Below, piece after piece: positions 12,241-21,606 of a stretch of 64,000 nt of DNA (positions are counted from its first letter, which is position 1; every line of letters begins with the position of its first letter). The DNA is taken from contig NC_077232.1 of NCBI RefSeq assembly GCF_027887165.1, forward strand, positions 1,781,662-1,845,661, given 5' to 3'. The notes under the pieces were generated by a model. That model saw only the letters and a program-made list of their open reading frames with translations, had not been told where the DNA came from and did no database searches. The position numbers and the translations under genes are program-made. This DNA is from Monodelphis domestica. Its lineage: Eukaryota > Chordata > Mammalia > Didelphimorphia > Didelphidae.

Positions 12241-12835
12241 AAACACAAAAATCAAGAGAAACATGAAAAGGTAAATAAGAAAGAGAGGGTAAAGGGGAAA
12301 TGTGTTGTTTTTATTCAAACTTTCTTCTTTAAGGGCTTCAATAAGATCAGTTGCTTATATTAATACATGGGAAAATGTTATTTGTAACTCTTAGTTTCAC
12401 TCTTAGTAATTATAAGAATCATTAACAGGAAGAGTTTGGGGTAATAAATAGTATTAGAAGATATGCAAGAAAAGAAAAAGGGAGGAGGGAATAGAAGATG
12501 GTACCAAGAGAACCTTGGAGAAATAAGATAAATAGGATAATCTGTATCACACAAAGAGGCACATGGGAAGGGGAGGGGAATAATACTATTATAAGAAGAA
12601 GAGAAAGAGAGTGCTAATAGGTAATACTTAAACCTTACTCTCAGTGAAATCAATTCTGAGAGGGGAGAGCATCTAGATCCATTGGGGTATCGAATTCTAT
12701 CTTACTCTACAGGGAAAGTGAGAAGGGAAAACTAAGGGAGAGAGTGAGATGGGGAGTAGAAAAAGGGATGGAAAGAGAGGGGGGAGGGAACTTAACAGAC
12801 CCTAAAAAATAAGAAGGGAACAAAAAGGGAGGGGG
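12241..12835 (+). mobile_element. Purine-rich tail after L1 ORF1 (possible HAL1-type 3'UTR)
   Basis: Strongly G/A-rich DNA (gggagagtgagatgggg, ggaggggggagggaac) follows ORF1 where ORF2 would be expected. I saw no ORF2 endonuclease signature. The layout fits a half-L1 with ORF1 only, or an L1 deleted after ORF1. Confidence 0.4.
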
Positions 12836-13200
12836 TGGAAAGGGAAGTATATCAAGTATTCAATAATTTTAGAAATAATGGAACATCTATTCTAGTAACT
12901 ATCCAAGAAACGAGAGAAATAATTATAGAAATTACAATTATAGGAACGATTACAGAAAAAATTACAGAAATTATGCTAATGATAGAACCAATAATCAAAA
13001 TGAGGCAAATGAATATATTTGAAATGGGGCATGTCCACACAATAGCCAAAATGTAAGTCCTCCTCAATGAGAGGAATCTGAGAGGTGCACATGGACCTTT
13101 CTGAAGGTTTGAGAGGGGAGAAATCACTCTGGAATCAAAGATTAAAACATTTGATTTTCCAGACACTGATATAATCACACCAGTCATCCCAATCCATCCT
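12836..13200 (+). other. Asparagine/tyrosine-rich readable stretch, possible ERV gag-like remnant
   Basis: One frame from about 12920 reads as repeated N-Y-R units (NYRNYNYRNDYRKNYRNYA) and then CPHNSQNV. It resembles the low-complexity tail after a nucleocapsid knuckle but has no defining motif. The open frame on the other strand is compositional. Function unknown. Confidence 0.25.
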
Positions 13201-13890
13201 CCCCCAAATAGTGATGAACCACAGTAAGATTAATACAGATCTATATCTGGATCTAGTCAGATATCCAACCCTACACATTAGCTTCACGTTACACATACTG
13301 AATAAAGAAATGAAAGGTTGAGCCAGCAAAGGAGGGCAGAGAGGAAAGGGGAGAGGGGGTAGAGAGAAGGAGAAAACGAAAGAATTGAACAATCATGCAG
13401 GCTTTTCGATGCCAACCTGCAGAGATGGAAGGCCAAAGTCAGAATGAACAGCCATGGATTGTTGGGCTGTTACCAGCATCATTTCAGCACAGCTTGGAAA
13501 CAATTTTTACAGCAAAACCACTACAATAAACTTTTTAACACAACCTATAACTGTAAGATAAATACCCAATTAATTTTAAACATTGGTATAAAATTTGGTT
13601 TAAACAATTATAAAAAGGAAAAATGCCACCATATGCACCCTATTGTGCAATAAACCTGTCTCCTATACTCTCATTTCACTTTGAAGTCTAATGGCATTCC
13701 AATGTAATATCCGTTTCTAATGGTTATTTTGCCACATCTGGCATGAAGACAATACAGTTTCCTCTGAAAAACCCTGTATGCAGCTCTGTTAGTGTCCTAA
13801 AAGAACCTTAAAGCTGGGACTAGTAAAATCCACAGAAATTCACTCTTGTCTTTAAGAACTTTGAAAACTGTTTAAAAAAAAAAACAAACA
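13200..13890. other. Unassigned sequence ending in a short poly-A
   Basis: No coding or repeat family was recognised. It contains caataaacc (about 13647) and ends with an A-run at about 13875-13886. A 20-bp block, ctttaagaactttgaaaact (about 13852), recurs at about 14790 on the far side of the YWHAE retrocopy. Confidence 0.35.
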
Positions 13891-13899
13891 GGGCAGGAA

Positions 13900-14360
13900 C
13901 TTAAATCTTAGACCAAATGTTTAAGAATTGGAATAATATTTCTACCCAGATATATATTTTATAAAGTTTATTAGGAAGGGTAGACAAACATTCCTATAAG
14001 TAACCTGACCTCGTGGTTCCTAGCCTGCCAGTCTCTCCCTCAATCCCCCCATACCTGCCTGCTCTGCATCCTGACTTCTTTCTTTGTTCTCTTCTGGCTT
14101 CTCCCCCTATTCTCTCGATTCTCCCTGAATTCTCCCCAAAGCCTTGACCTTTATTGATGCACAGCATCTAGAGGGATGCAAAACCTGGCACAACTCTGCT
14201 ATGTCATGAATGTTTGATAGACAGGTAAAGTTACTCAGGAGGGGGTGGGGATGAGTTTTATTGACATAAATGTAAAAGTCAGATTTGGTGGTTCTCAGTG
14301 AATGACAATGGGGAGTTTGGGGGGTATGGGGAGAAGTGGGATGGTCAGACATGGATTCTC
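13900..14360 (-). mobile_element. LTR-like sequence
   Basis: On the minus strand two polyadenylation-type signals occur (atcaataaaggtc about 14150 and cctaataaacttt about 13965), with GA-rich sequence between, as in an LTR R-U5 region. No gag or pol is adjacent. It could instead be an unrelated 3'UTR. Confidence 0.3.
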
Positions 14361-14364
14361 TTGT

Positions 14365-14785
14365 TGGCTTTGATGTCTCTCACTAGTTTTCATCTTCCAT
14401 ATCCTGCAGTACTTCTTTATTCTGTTCTTCACCATCACCCTGTATATCTGAAGTCCACAGAGTCAGGTTATCATGTAACAACTGCATCATAAGTGTCACG
14501 TCCTCATCGCTTTCTTCACTCAGTGTATCGAGTTCTGCAATTGCATCAATGAAGGCTGCTTTTGCCAGCCTGCAGGCATGGTCAGGGGAAATAATAATTT
14601 CCTAGTAGAATACAAGCAAGACCTAAGCGGATGGGATGCATTGGTGGAAGTTCTGTCACTACAACATCAATAGAAGCTTTATAAACCATCAGGCTATTCT
14701 CTACAGCCTACTTCAAGTCATTTCCTGTGACAAATTCAGCCAGATACCTGTGGCAGTCTCCTTTCATTTTATAATAGAAAACCTT
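14365..14785 (-). pseudogene. YWHAE: 14-3-3 epsilon (YWHAE) processed pseudogene, 5'-truncated
   Basis: The minus strand reads [16 protein letters not shown], then [14 protein letters not shown], then a continuous run [54 protein letters not shown] and [12 protein letters not shown], which is the C-terminal half of 14-3-3 epsilon. 14-3-3 proteins are cytoplasmic phosphoserine-binding adaptors. There are no introns. The helix-7 stretch NFSVFYYEILNSP is largely replaced, a stop lies within the AENSL-preceding segment (ttcctgtgacaaattcag side, about 14711), and the first ~60% of the protein is absent. So this is a dead retrocopy of a gene elsewhere. The epsilon-specific tail [10 protein letters not shown] makes the paralogue call strong. 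Confidence 0.88.
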
Positions 14786-14849
14786 GCCTTTAAGAACTTT
14801 GAAAACTATTAAAAAGAAACAAACAACCTCGCCTACCTTCCCAGTCTGC

Positions 14850-15255
14850 TTACATTTTACATCCCTCGACCTGATCTATGATCCAATGACACTGGTATCC
14901 TTCCTGTTCCTCACACATGACACTCCATCTTTCCACCTCATGCCTTTGCATTGACTCTGCCCTATGCCTACAATGCTCTCCTTCCTCAGCTTCACCTCCT
15001 TGTTCTCCCAAATGGCTTCAAGACTCAGTTCAAATCTCACTTTCTGCAAGAAGTCTTTCTCAGTTGCCTCCACTTTAATGCCTTCCTTCTAAAATCATCT
15101 TTAATTTTTACTGCACGTAGCTGGTTCATCTATAAGTGTTGGCACACTGTCTTCCTCTTTAGATTGGGAGGTTCTCAAGCAAAGTGCTGTCTTTTTCTTT
15201 GTTTCTCCAATGCTTGGCAAAGTGTCTGGCACAAAAAACCAGCTAAATGAATATG
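14850..15255 (+). mobile_element. L2 LINE 3' end
   Basis: The block contains caagactcagttcaaatctc, 'tgcaagaagtctttct', 'gattgggaggttctcaagca' and a closing 'gtctggcacaaa...agctaaatgaat', the order seen in mammalian L2 3' ends. It is ancient and non-coding. Confidence 0.65.
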
Positions 15256-15439
15256 CATTGCTGCTACTGCTGGTGATATTGTTTGATGGGGTGTTATTAT
15301 TGGACTGATGGCATTTCTCTTTTTTAAGCTGGTTACCACTAAGGCTAGTTTTGGGTAGGGGAGGGGTATAGATGTATTTAAAAATGGAACTGATATAAAA
15401 GATAAAAGGAAAGTAAGTATATCATACTTTATATTTTAT
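15256..15439. other. Unassigned short gap
   Basis: No coding or repeat signal was recognised between the L2 and L1 pieces. Confidence 0.3.
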
Positions 15440-15990
15440 TTTCCCTCAGTTATATGTAAAAACAATTTTTAACATTCACGTTTTTTTTTTAATTTTGTGT
15501 TCCAAATTCTTTCCTCATTTTCTTTTCACCCCAGCTCCCCAGCAAACAATCTGATAGAGATTTTACATGTGCAGTCATGTAAAAAACATTCCACATCAGT
15601 CATTTTGTAGAAGAGATCTCCAAAGAAAAAGAAGAAAGAACGTGATTAAAGTACATTTTGTTCTGCATTCTGACTCTATCGATTCTTTCTCTGGAGGCAG
15701 ATGACATTTTTCTCCAGGAGCCTCTGACATTGTCCTTGATCACTGCATTGCTGAGAATAACTAAGTTGTTCACGCTTGTTCATCAGAATATAACACGCAG
15801 TCCCCTGGTTCTGCTTGCTTCACTTTGCATCACTTCATGTAAATCCAGATTTTTAGTCATCCTGCTCATTCTTTCTTATACTAGCACAATAGTATCCCAT
15901 CATAATCTGATACCACAACTTGTTCAGCCATTCCCCAATTGACGGGCATTCCCTCAATTTACAATTCTTTGCTACTAGAAAAAGAGCTGT
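15440..15990 (-). mobile_element. L1 3' end fragment
   Basis: The reverse complement matches the ORF2 end and 3'UTR of the L1 at 50327-51969: 'ggggaatggctgaacaa', 'tgctcaaagg'-like and 'tgatgcaaagtgaagcaag' blocks can be read. It is more diverged than the other L1 pieces. Confidence 0.75.
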
Positions 15991-16042
15991 TACATTTTTG
16001 CACATATACATCCTGTTTCCTTTTTTAAAAAAATATCTTGAG

Positions 16043-16108
16043 AGGGGGACAGCTGGGTAGCTCAGTGGATTGAGAGTCTGGCCTAGAGACAGGAGGTCCT
16101 GGGTTCTG
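16043..16108 (+). mobile_element. tRNA-derived SINE head
   Basis: The sequence ggggacagctgggtagctca through caggaggtcctgggttc is the first ~65 bases of the marsupial SINE. The remainder is missing. Confidence 0.75.
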
Positions 16109-16262
16109 AAATAAGTATGTTTGGGAACTGATAGAAGGAAATAGGTTTGATTTAGGGGTTTGGATGATTACTGAACCCTCAAATAGTTTCCAATAGACTT
16201 TAGGCTCAGATGTTAGGCCTTACCTACAGTATGTCAATGGTAACAATCTGACTGCTTTCTCT

Positions 16263-16920
16263 CCCTTTTTTTAAAACTTACCTTCTTACAAGAATATTCA
16301 TAGCTGCGCTCTTTGTGGTGGCAAAAAACTGGAAAATGAGGGGATGCCCTTCAGTTGGGGAATGGCTGAACACATTGTGGTATATGTTGGTGACGGAATA
16401 GTATTGTGCTCAAAGGAATAATAGAGTGGAGGAGTTCCATGGGGACTCGAACAACCTCCAGGAAGTGATGCAGAGCGAGAGGAGCAGAGCCAGGAGAACT
16501 TTGTACACAGAGACTGACACACTGTGGTACAATCAAAGGTAGTGGACTTCTCCATTGGTGTCAATACAATGTCTCTGAACAATCTGCAGGGATCTAGGAG
16601 AAAAAAAAAACTATCCACAAGCAGAGGACAAACTGGGAACAAAAGCACCGAAGATAGGCAACTGCTTGACTACAGGTGCCAAGGGGATATGATTGGGGAT
16701 GTAGACTCTAAATGAACATCCTAGCGCAAATACCAACAACATGGAAATGGGTTCAGAACAAGGACACATGTAATACCCAGTGTATTTGCATGTCTGCTAT
16801 CGTCGGCTATTGGAGGGGTGGCGGGAGGGTTGGGAGGAAAAGAAAATGATTTTTTAATTCAATGAATAATGTTTGAAATTGACCAAATAAAATAATGTTT
16901 AAATTTGACCAAAAAAAGTA
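16263..16920 (+). mobile_element. L1 3' end (ORF2 C-terminus and 3'UTR)
   Basis: From about 16286 the sequence follows the L1 at 51362 onward: acaagaatattcatagctg, 'ggggatgcccttcagttggg', the 3'UTR and a G-rich block (ggaggggtggcgggaggg, about 16816), ending in an A-rich tail. Together with the following SINE it is flanked by actgctttctct at 16251-16262 and 17152-17163, a 12-bp target duplication. Confidence 0.8.
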
Positions 16921-16944
16921 AAAAGAAAAAAAGAAAAGGGAAAA

Positions 16945-17141
16945 AACCCCTTACCTTCTGTCTTGGAATCAATATTGTGTATTGGTTCTAAGGCAGAAGA
17001 GTGGTAAGGGCTTGGAAATGGAGGTGAAGTGACTTGCCCAGGGGCACACAGCTAGGCAGTGTCTGATGCCAGATTTGAACCCAGGACCTCCCATATCTAG
17101 GTCTGACTCTCAATCCACTGAGCTATCCAGCTGACCCCCCC
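16945..17141 (-). mobile_element. tRNA-derived SINE, near full length
   Basis: The reverse complement runs from the tRNA-like head (agctggatagctcagtggat) through 'gacctagatatgggaggtcc' to the 3' hairpin block and 'agaaggtaagggg'. It sits against the A-rich tail of the L1 fragment at 16263-16920. Confidence 0.85.
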
Positions 17142-17159
17142 TCCCGCCCCCACTGCTTT

Positions 17160-18760
17160 CTCTTGTTGTTATCAACAGTAACGATTTATTTATCAAACAC
17201 AGAATGGGTTAATGCTGGGTGGCATCAAATCCATGCTTCCTGACACAGTCGCAGGTGGAATCCAGGGACTGAATGGTGGCCCCCAGGAAGGATGAAAATA
17301 CCCACTCAGACTCCCTGGTGTGACCTCTCTCACTACACTCCCTATTTTTGAAAATGTTATGATTAATATTCTTACTCAGTCCCAATAAAATATAGAAGAA
17401 ACTGGAGGCTGTTACTAGGGCTTTCATAAATTCCTTAGGAAAATCTCACCCTCACATGTAATGATACAGAAATTCCCCTTAAAGTCACTTCTTAAATAAT
17501 TGGCAGATAGTGATTTAATGTCAAAGATTTTCCTGGTTATACAAATGACATAAGATGAGAGGGTTGAAACAGATGTCCCAATATACTAAGAATCCATTTG
17601 CTCCTTTAATGATAGGAGGACACCCACCTCATTCCCCCTAGGAATAAGCCCCCAACAAAACTGTACTTAGATCCAACACTCCCATATACAAGAGCTTAGG
17701 GATGACAAGTTTCCCTGATCCGGTATGTTTGCCCTTCATGGAAAGACTGGTACATTCTATTCCACCAGATTGTTTAACCCTGTAGGCTAGGCAACATGTC
17801 AAGGATATCTTAGCAAAACATTGGAGAATGAAAGATTGTTATTGGTATAATACTAAAATTGGTTCACTTGATTGTATCCTTGGAAGTGTGAAACTGGGTT
17901 ATGTTGGTTGTATCTTATGAAGTCTGATTGATTGTGTAATTGATTAGTGTAATGAATAATTATTCTGGCTTAACCACATGTCTGGCATTTCACTGGTCAA
18001 TGAGGACTTGACCTCTAGGAGAGCAGCCATGATGAGAACATAAATGTTTTCTGCAAAGCTTTGCATCTTTTGTCAAAATTTATGGAATCAAAGAATACAG
18101 GCTAATTATAGTGCCAACCAAACAATTTTTAAAAAGTTAACGTGTGACCTGTATGTGTAATCATTGAGTATAAAAAATAAATATGTGCAAGCCAAGAGGA
18201 GAGCAGTTCTGCAATGCCTGTGTAAGAGAAAAATAGATCCAGCATACAAAAGAGCAACTCAAGCAGGGGAAGGGCAAGGAGAACAGAGGATTCCAGAAAG
18301 GAACACAGAAGAGCTGAGGAGAAAACTGCCAGATCAACTCGCTTCTCTTTGGGAATTCCCCTAGAGTGCTTGGTTTAAGAGAAACTTCTGAGACAGAAGA
18401 CTTTCTGAGCATTGACCACCTCCCAGTGAACCCAAACCCCTTGGATCCAGCTGAAGATAAAGGAGTGGATGGGACTTTATCAGAAAGCCATCCACCCAAA
18501 GAAGATTTCTCTCCATTCCCTAAATTGTCGACCTTCATGCTACAACCAGGGTAGATAGAAGTCAGGACAGATCACACAACTGACCAAGGAGGGTCAGGCA
18601 GACAGCCTAGCCTGAACCCATAGGATTTGGGGAGGGGGTAGGTTGTTAGCTCTTAGGGATTTCCCATTTCCCATACCTACAACCCTACTCTCCCTGTCTT
18701 GTGTGTCCCTTTAGAATAAGAGTTATTCCCTTTACATCAAGTTGCCTGTTTTATAACGTC
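17160..18760 (+). mobile_element. LTR/ERV fragment (family 3)
   Basis: Blocks at 17270-17390 and 18140-18240 match those at 45780-45900 and 46200-46310: ggaaggatgaaaatacccac, then 'gagtataaaaaataaa' and 'gcaatgcctgtg'. The overlap of a TATA-like and a poly-A-like signal suits an LTR core. No pol or env was recognised. Ends are uncertain. Confidence 0.45.
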
Positions 18761-19730
18761 CAAGAAAGGGAAGGAAAGCTATACTTTCTCCTCAAGGAGG
18801 AGAGAGTCAGCTTCAGTCCTTGACTATCATTGACCCAATCCCTGAAGGGACATATTCTGTCCCCCTAAAGACAACTTGTGCTGTCTTCACTAGGGGAAGA
18901 GAGGGGAGGATCCTCTATCGTCCCGCCATCTTCTGGCTCCATCCCACCTCTCTCACTCTAATCTCAAGGGTAAATGTAGTGGGTGACTCCATTCTAGCAT
19001 CCATTACACACGGCAGCAAGAAAAAGCTTTAACTCTCTCATCTTTCTCCCACCCACCAATGCTGCCCTGTAAGGGACCCCCGAACCCAGAGAGGGCTGGA
19101 CCCCTGCAGGGTAATGGAACATAGGTGGGGCTACACTCACTCCCTAAAGATAATTCTAGCTATCTAAATCCTGACTAGCGGCTGCACTAAAAAATAGAAA
19201 CAGCACACAGTTTGTGCGGTGAAGATGGCTAGAGGCCAGAGGTCTGAGCCAAGTTGGTCGGGCTCATCTTCAGGATAGAGTTGCTGGATCTCTGCTGCTC
19301 ATACATATACACAGAATGTCAGGATGAGGAAAGCTGTCACAGCTCCCAGAAACAGACATTTCTTGCTACCAGGAACCTCCAAGATTTTATCAGGAAATCT
19401 CAGCTATGTCCTTCAGCCAGATACAAAATGGCCACCGGAAGTAACCCTCGGCCCTCCGCTGTGTCCATTAATCAACAGACCCCCTGGTGTCTCCTTTTAA
19501 GCAGTCCTCCCATTCCAGAATGGGGTTCATAGAGTTCTGTGCATGTGCCAGGCTCTGCGGAGTCACCCACAAACCCTTGCAAATCTCTCATCTGCCTCAG
19601 ACGCTTCCTAGCTGTATGACCCCTGGACGATGGCCTTAGTCCTTACCACAATGCCACCTTGGAACTACTACATATTATTGACTCTAAAATGTTAAGTCAA
19701 GGTTTGGGGCTGTTTTTTATTTTTAATCTC
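18761..19730. other. Unassigned sequence
   Basis: No intact coding region, RNA gene or known repeat was recognised. Open frames here are short and lack family motifs. Confidence 0.35.
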
Positions 19731-20760
19731 CGGGGGCAGAACCAAGATGGCGGTGTAGTAGCAGGGAAATCCTGAAGCTGCTCTGAATGTCCTTCCAAAC
19801 TGATCTTTAAAAAGCATCTCAAAAGGACAGAAGTCAACGCAGGACAAGCAAAGGGGCTCTCCCATTGGACACACAGCATGAAAGGTAGACAGAGAGAAGG
19901 GATTTCCATGTCATAAGGGAGCAACATGGCACCAAGGAAAAGCACCCCTGTTCCACCTACCCCACCAGGACCTGGGCAATCTCTGAATTCTAGGAAGTGG
20001 ACAGCACTAAAGAAAAAGCACTTCAGAATGGTAAACTGAAAAAAGAACACGGAACAATTAAACAGGCAGAAAAGCCATGCTGCCCCAGCCATAACCCCAC
20101 CTCTGGCTCACAGCTAATGGGCCATTGGTATAGGAAAGGGTGGGAAGGGGCAGCAATCGCCCAAGAGAAAAGGCAGGAAGTGGGGGGGCGGTCCAGAGGC
20201 TGAGGGCCTGGCCTGTGGAAAGGGAGGGGGAGGGAGATTGGCAGAGACCAGGGAGAATGGACCTGCCATGAGGGGCTCAGGTCTGGAGCCCCTTTTTCCC
20301 AGGGTTTTGGGGGACAGACCAACTCCCACATGGGCCAGTCTGGGGCCAGTTCGTGGACACACCCAGATTCCCCCAAAGTTAGAGCCCTTCAGGAACCCTG
20401 AGGCAGGAGCAAAGTAGAGAAAACCCCACAATCCCAGGCATGCCCAGGAAGCCTGCAGGGAGTTAGACAAAAACCATATTCCTAGTGTCAACATGCAATC
20501 TAGAAACCCCAGACTTGTAGCCTAGTAAGATCTGATCAACCCCAAGTTTTGGGTCTAGCTTGTAAGTTGGAGATCCCAAAGCGTGTACTGGTTCCCTGTT
20601 CCTGTGAGAATCCCCTCTGAAGCATGGCAGGCCAGCAGTTTCAGACTGAATAATAGACCCTGCGGTAAATGGCGATCCCAGGTAGGTGGAGCTAAGCATA
20701 TGCTCAGTACCTTTTTGCCTAAGGCAGTCTTCCCCTAGTGTATCCTTTCCCAAGAAGACC
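19731..20760 (+). mobile_element. L1 5'UTR with YY1-type start, cut off before ORF1
   Basis: It starts gggggcagaaccaagatggc, closely like the first bases of mammalian L1 promoters, where CAAGATGGC is a YY1 site that fixes the transcription start. The sequence is GC-rich and CpG-containing for about 1 kb, and the tract up to about 21150 could also belong. No ORF1 follows. Antisense open frames of 117-131 codons exist across it but have no recognisable domain. Confidence 0.65.
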
Positions 20761-21600
20761 CCCCTCCTGGGCAGGGACCAGCCTTTTAGTCCCCATCGGA
20801 AGCAGCCCCTTCCCTTAGACCCCAGCCTCAGGCTATGATTCCTTTCCCAAGCTTGGCTGTGCCCTGTCAGTACAGTTTGAACTCTCCCATTTCCTTAGAG
20901 CTGTGGTCATGTCAGTCTTCTTTCCCTGCCCCTGGAGCTCCCCAAACGGTCTAGAGGCTCCCCCAATTCTTTTGCTCCCCAGAGTTGTCAGTCTAGCCAG
21001 GTTGGCTCTCCCAGAGATCAGCGACCAGAGCATCCGGAGTTCAGTCCTCTGACTCTGTTTTCTGTTAGCGCAGCTCTATGTGGAGGCCTGAGTTAGCACT
21101 AAAGCCCTTTCCTCAGATAGTGGTTTTTCTAGTAGGTCTGTTTTTTATGGTTAACACGAGGGGGCGCCTGCGAGGCTCCCGGAACCTGCAGCTTTCCCAG
21201 GGACTTGGACACATTCCAGCCTAGGCTTGAAGTTAGGGCTGCAGGGAAGGGCTGCTTGGACAGCATTCGAATGTACTTCTCCCGCTTCCTCAAGGCCAGC
21301 GGTAATAAAGGTTCCTGTCTCGGTGCATCGGCTTTTCCTCTTAAATCTCCTTCACACACAAGTATCTTTGTGCGCACTCATCTATCCTAACCCTGTCCAC
21401 CCTCTTCAAGACCTGCAGCGATGGGGGAGTGACGACGCAACAGGTGGAGGTGACCACTGGCAGTTGTAGTCAAGATCCTGCACGTAGGCGGCCCACATCG
21501 CTGGGCCCTGTAGGGCAGCAGGGACGTTCGGCAGCATCCTGGGCGACTGAGCAGCCCTCTCTAGGACAGCACTGCTCACCCTATTCAAGGGAGGGGACTA
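20761..21600. other. GC-rich sequence between the L1 5' end and the RTE
   Basis: It may be the remainder of the L1 5'UTR up to about 21150 and the RTE 5'UTR beyond that. No independent gene was recognised. Confidence 0.3.
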
Positions 21601-21606
21601 GAAAAG

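Noticed and set aside
12852-13187. 111-codon minus-strand frame rich in isoleucine and valine
   Set aside because: It arises from low-complexity AAT/ATT-rich sequence, has no domain, and the other strand has a more plausible gag-like reading.
20023-20494. Minus-strand frames of 117 and 126 codons in the L1 5'UTR
   Set aside because: GC-rich DNA gives long frames by chance; no motif or start context supports a protein.
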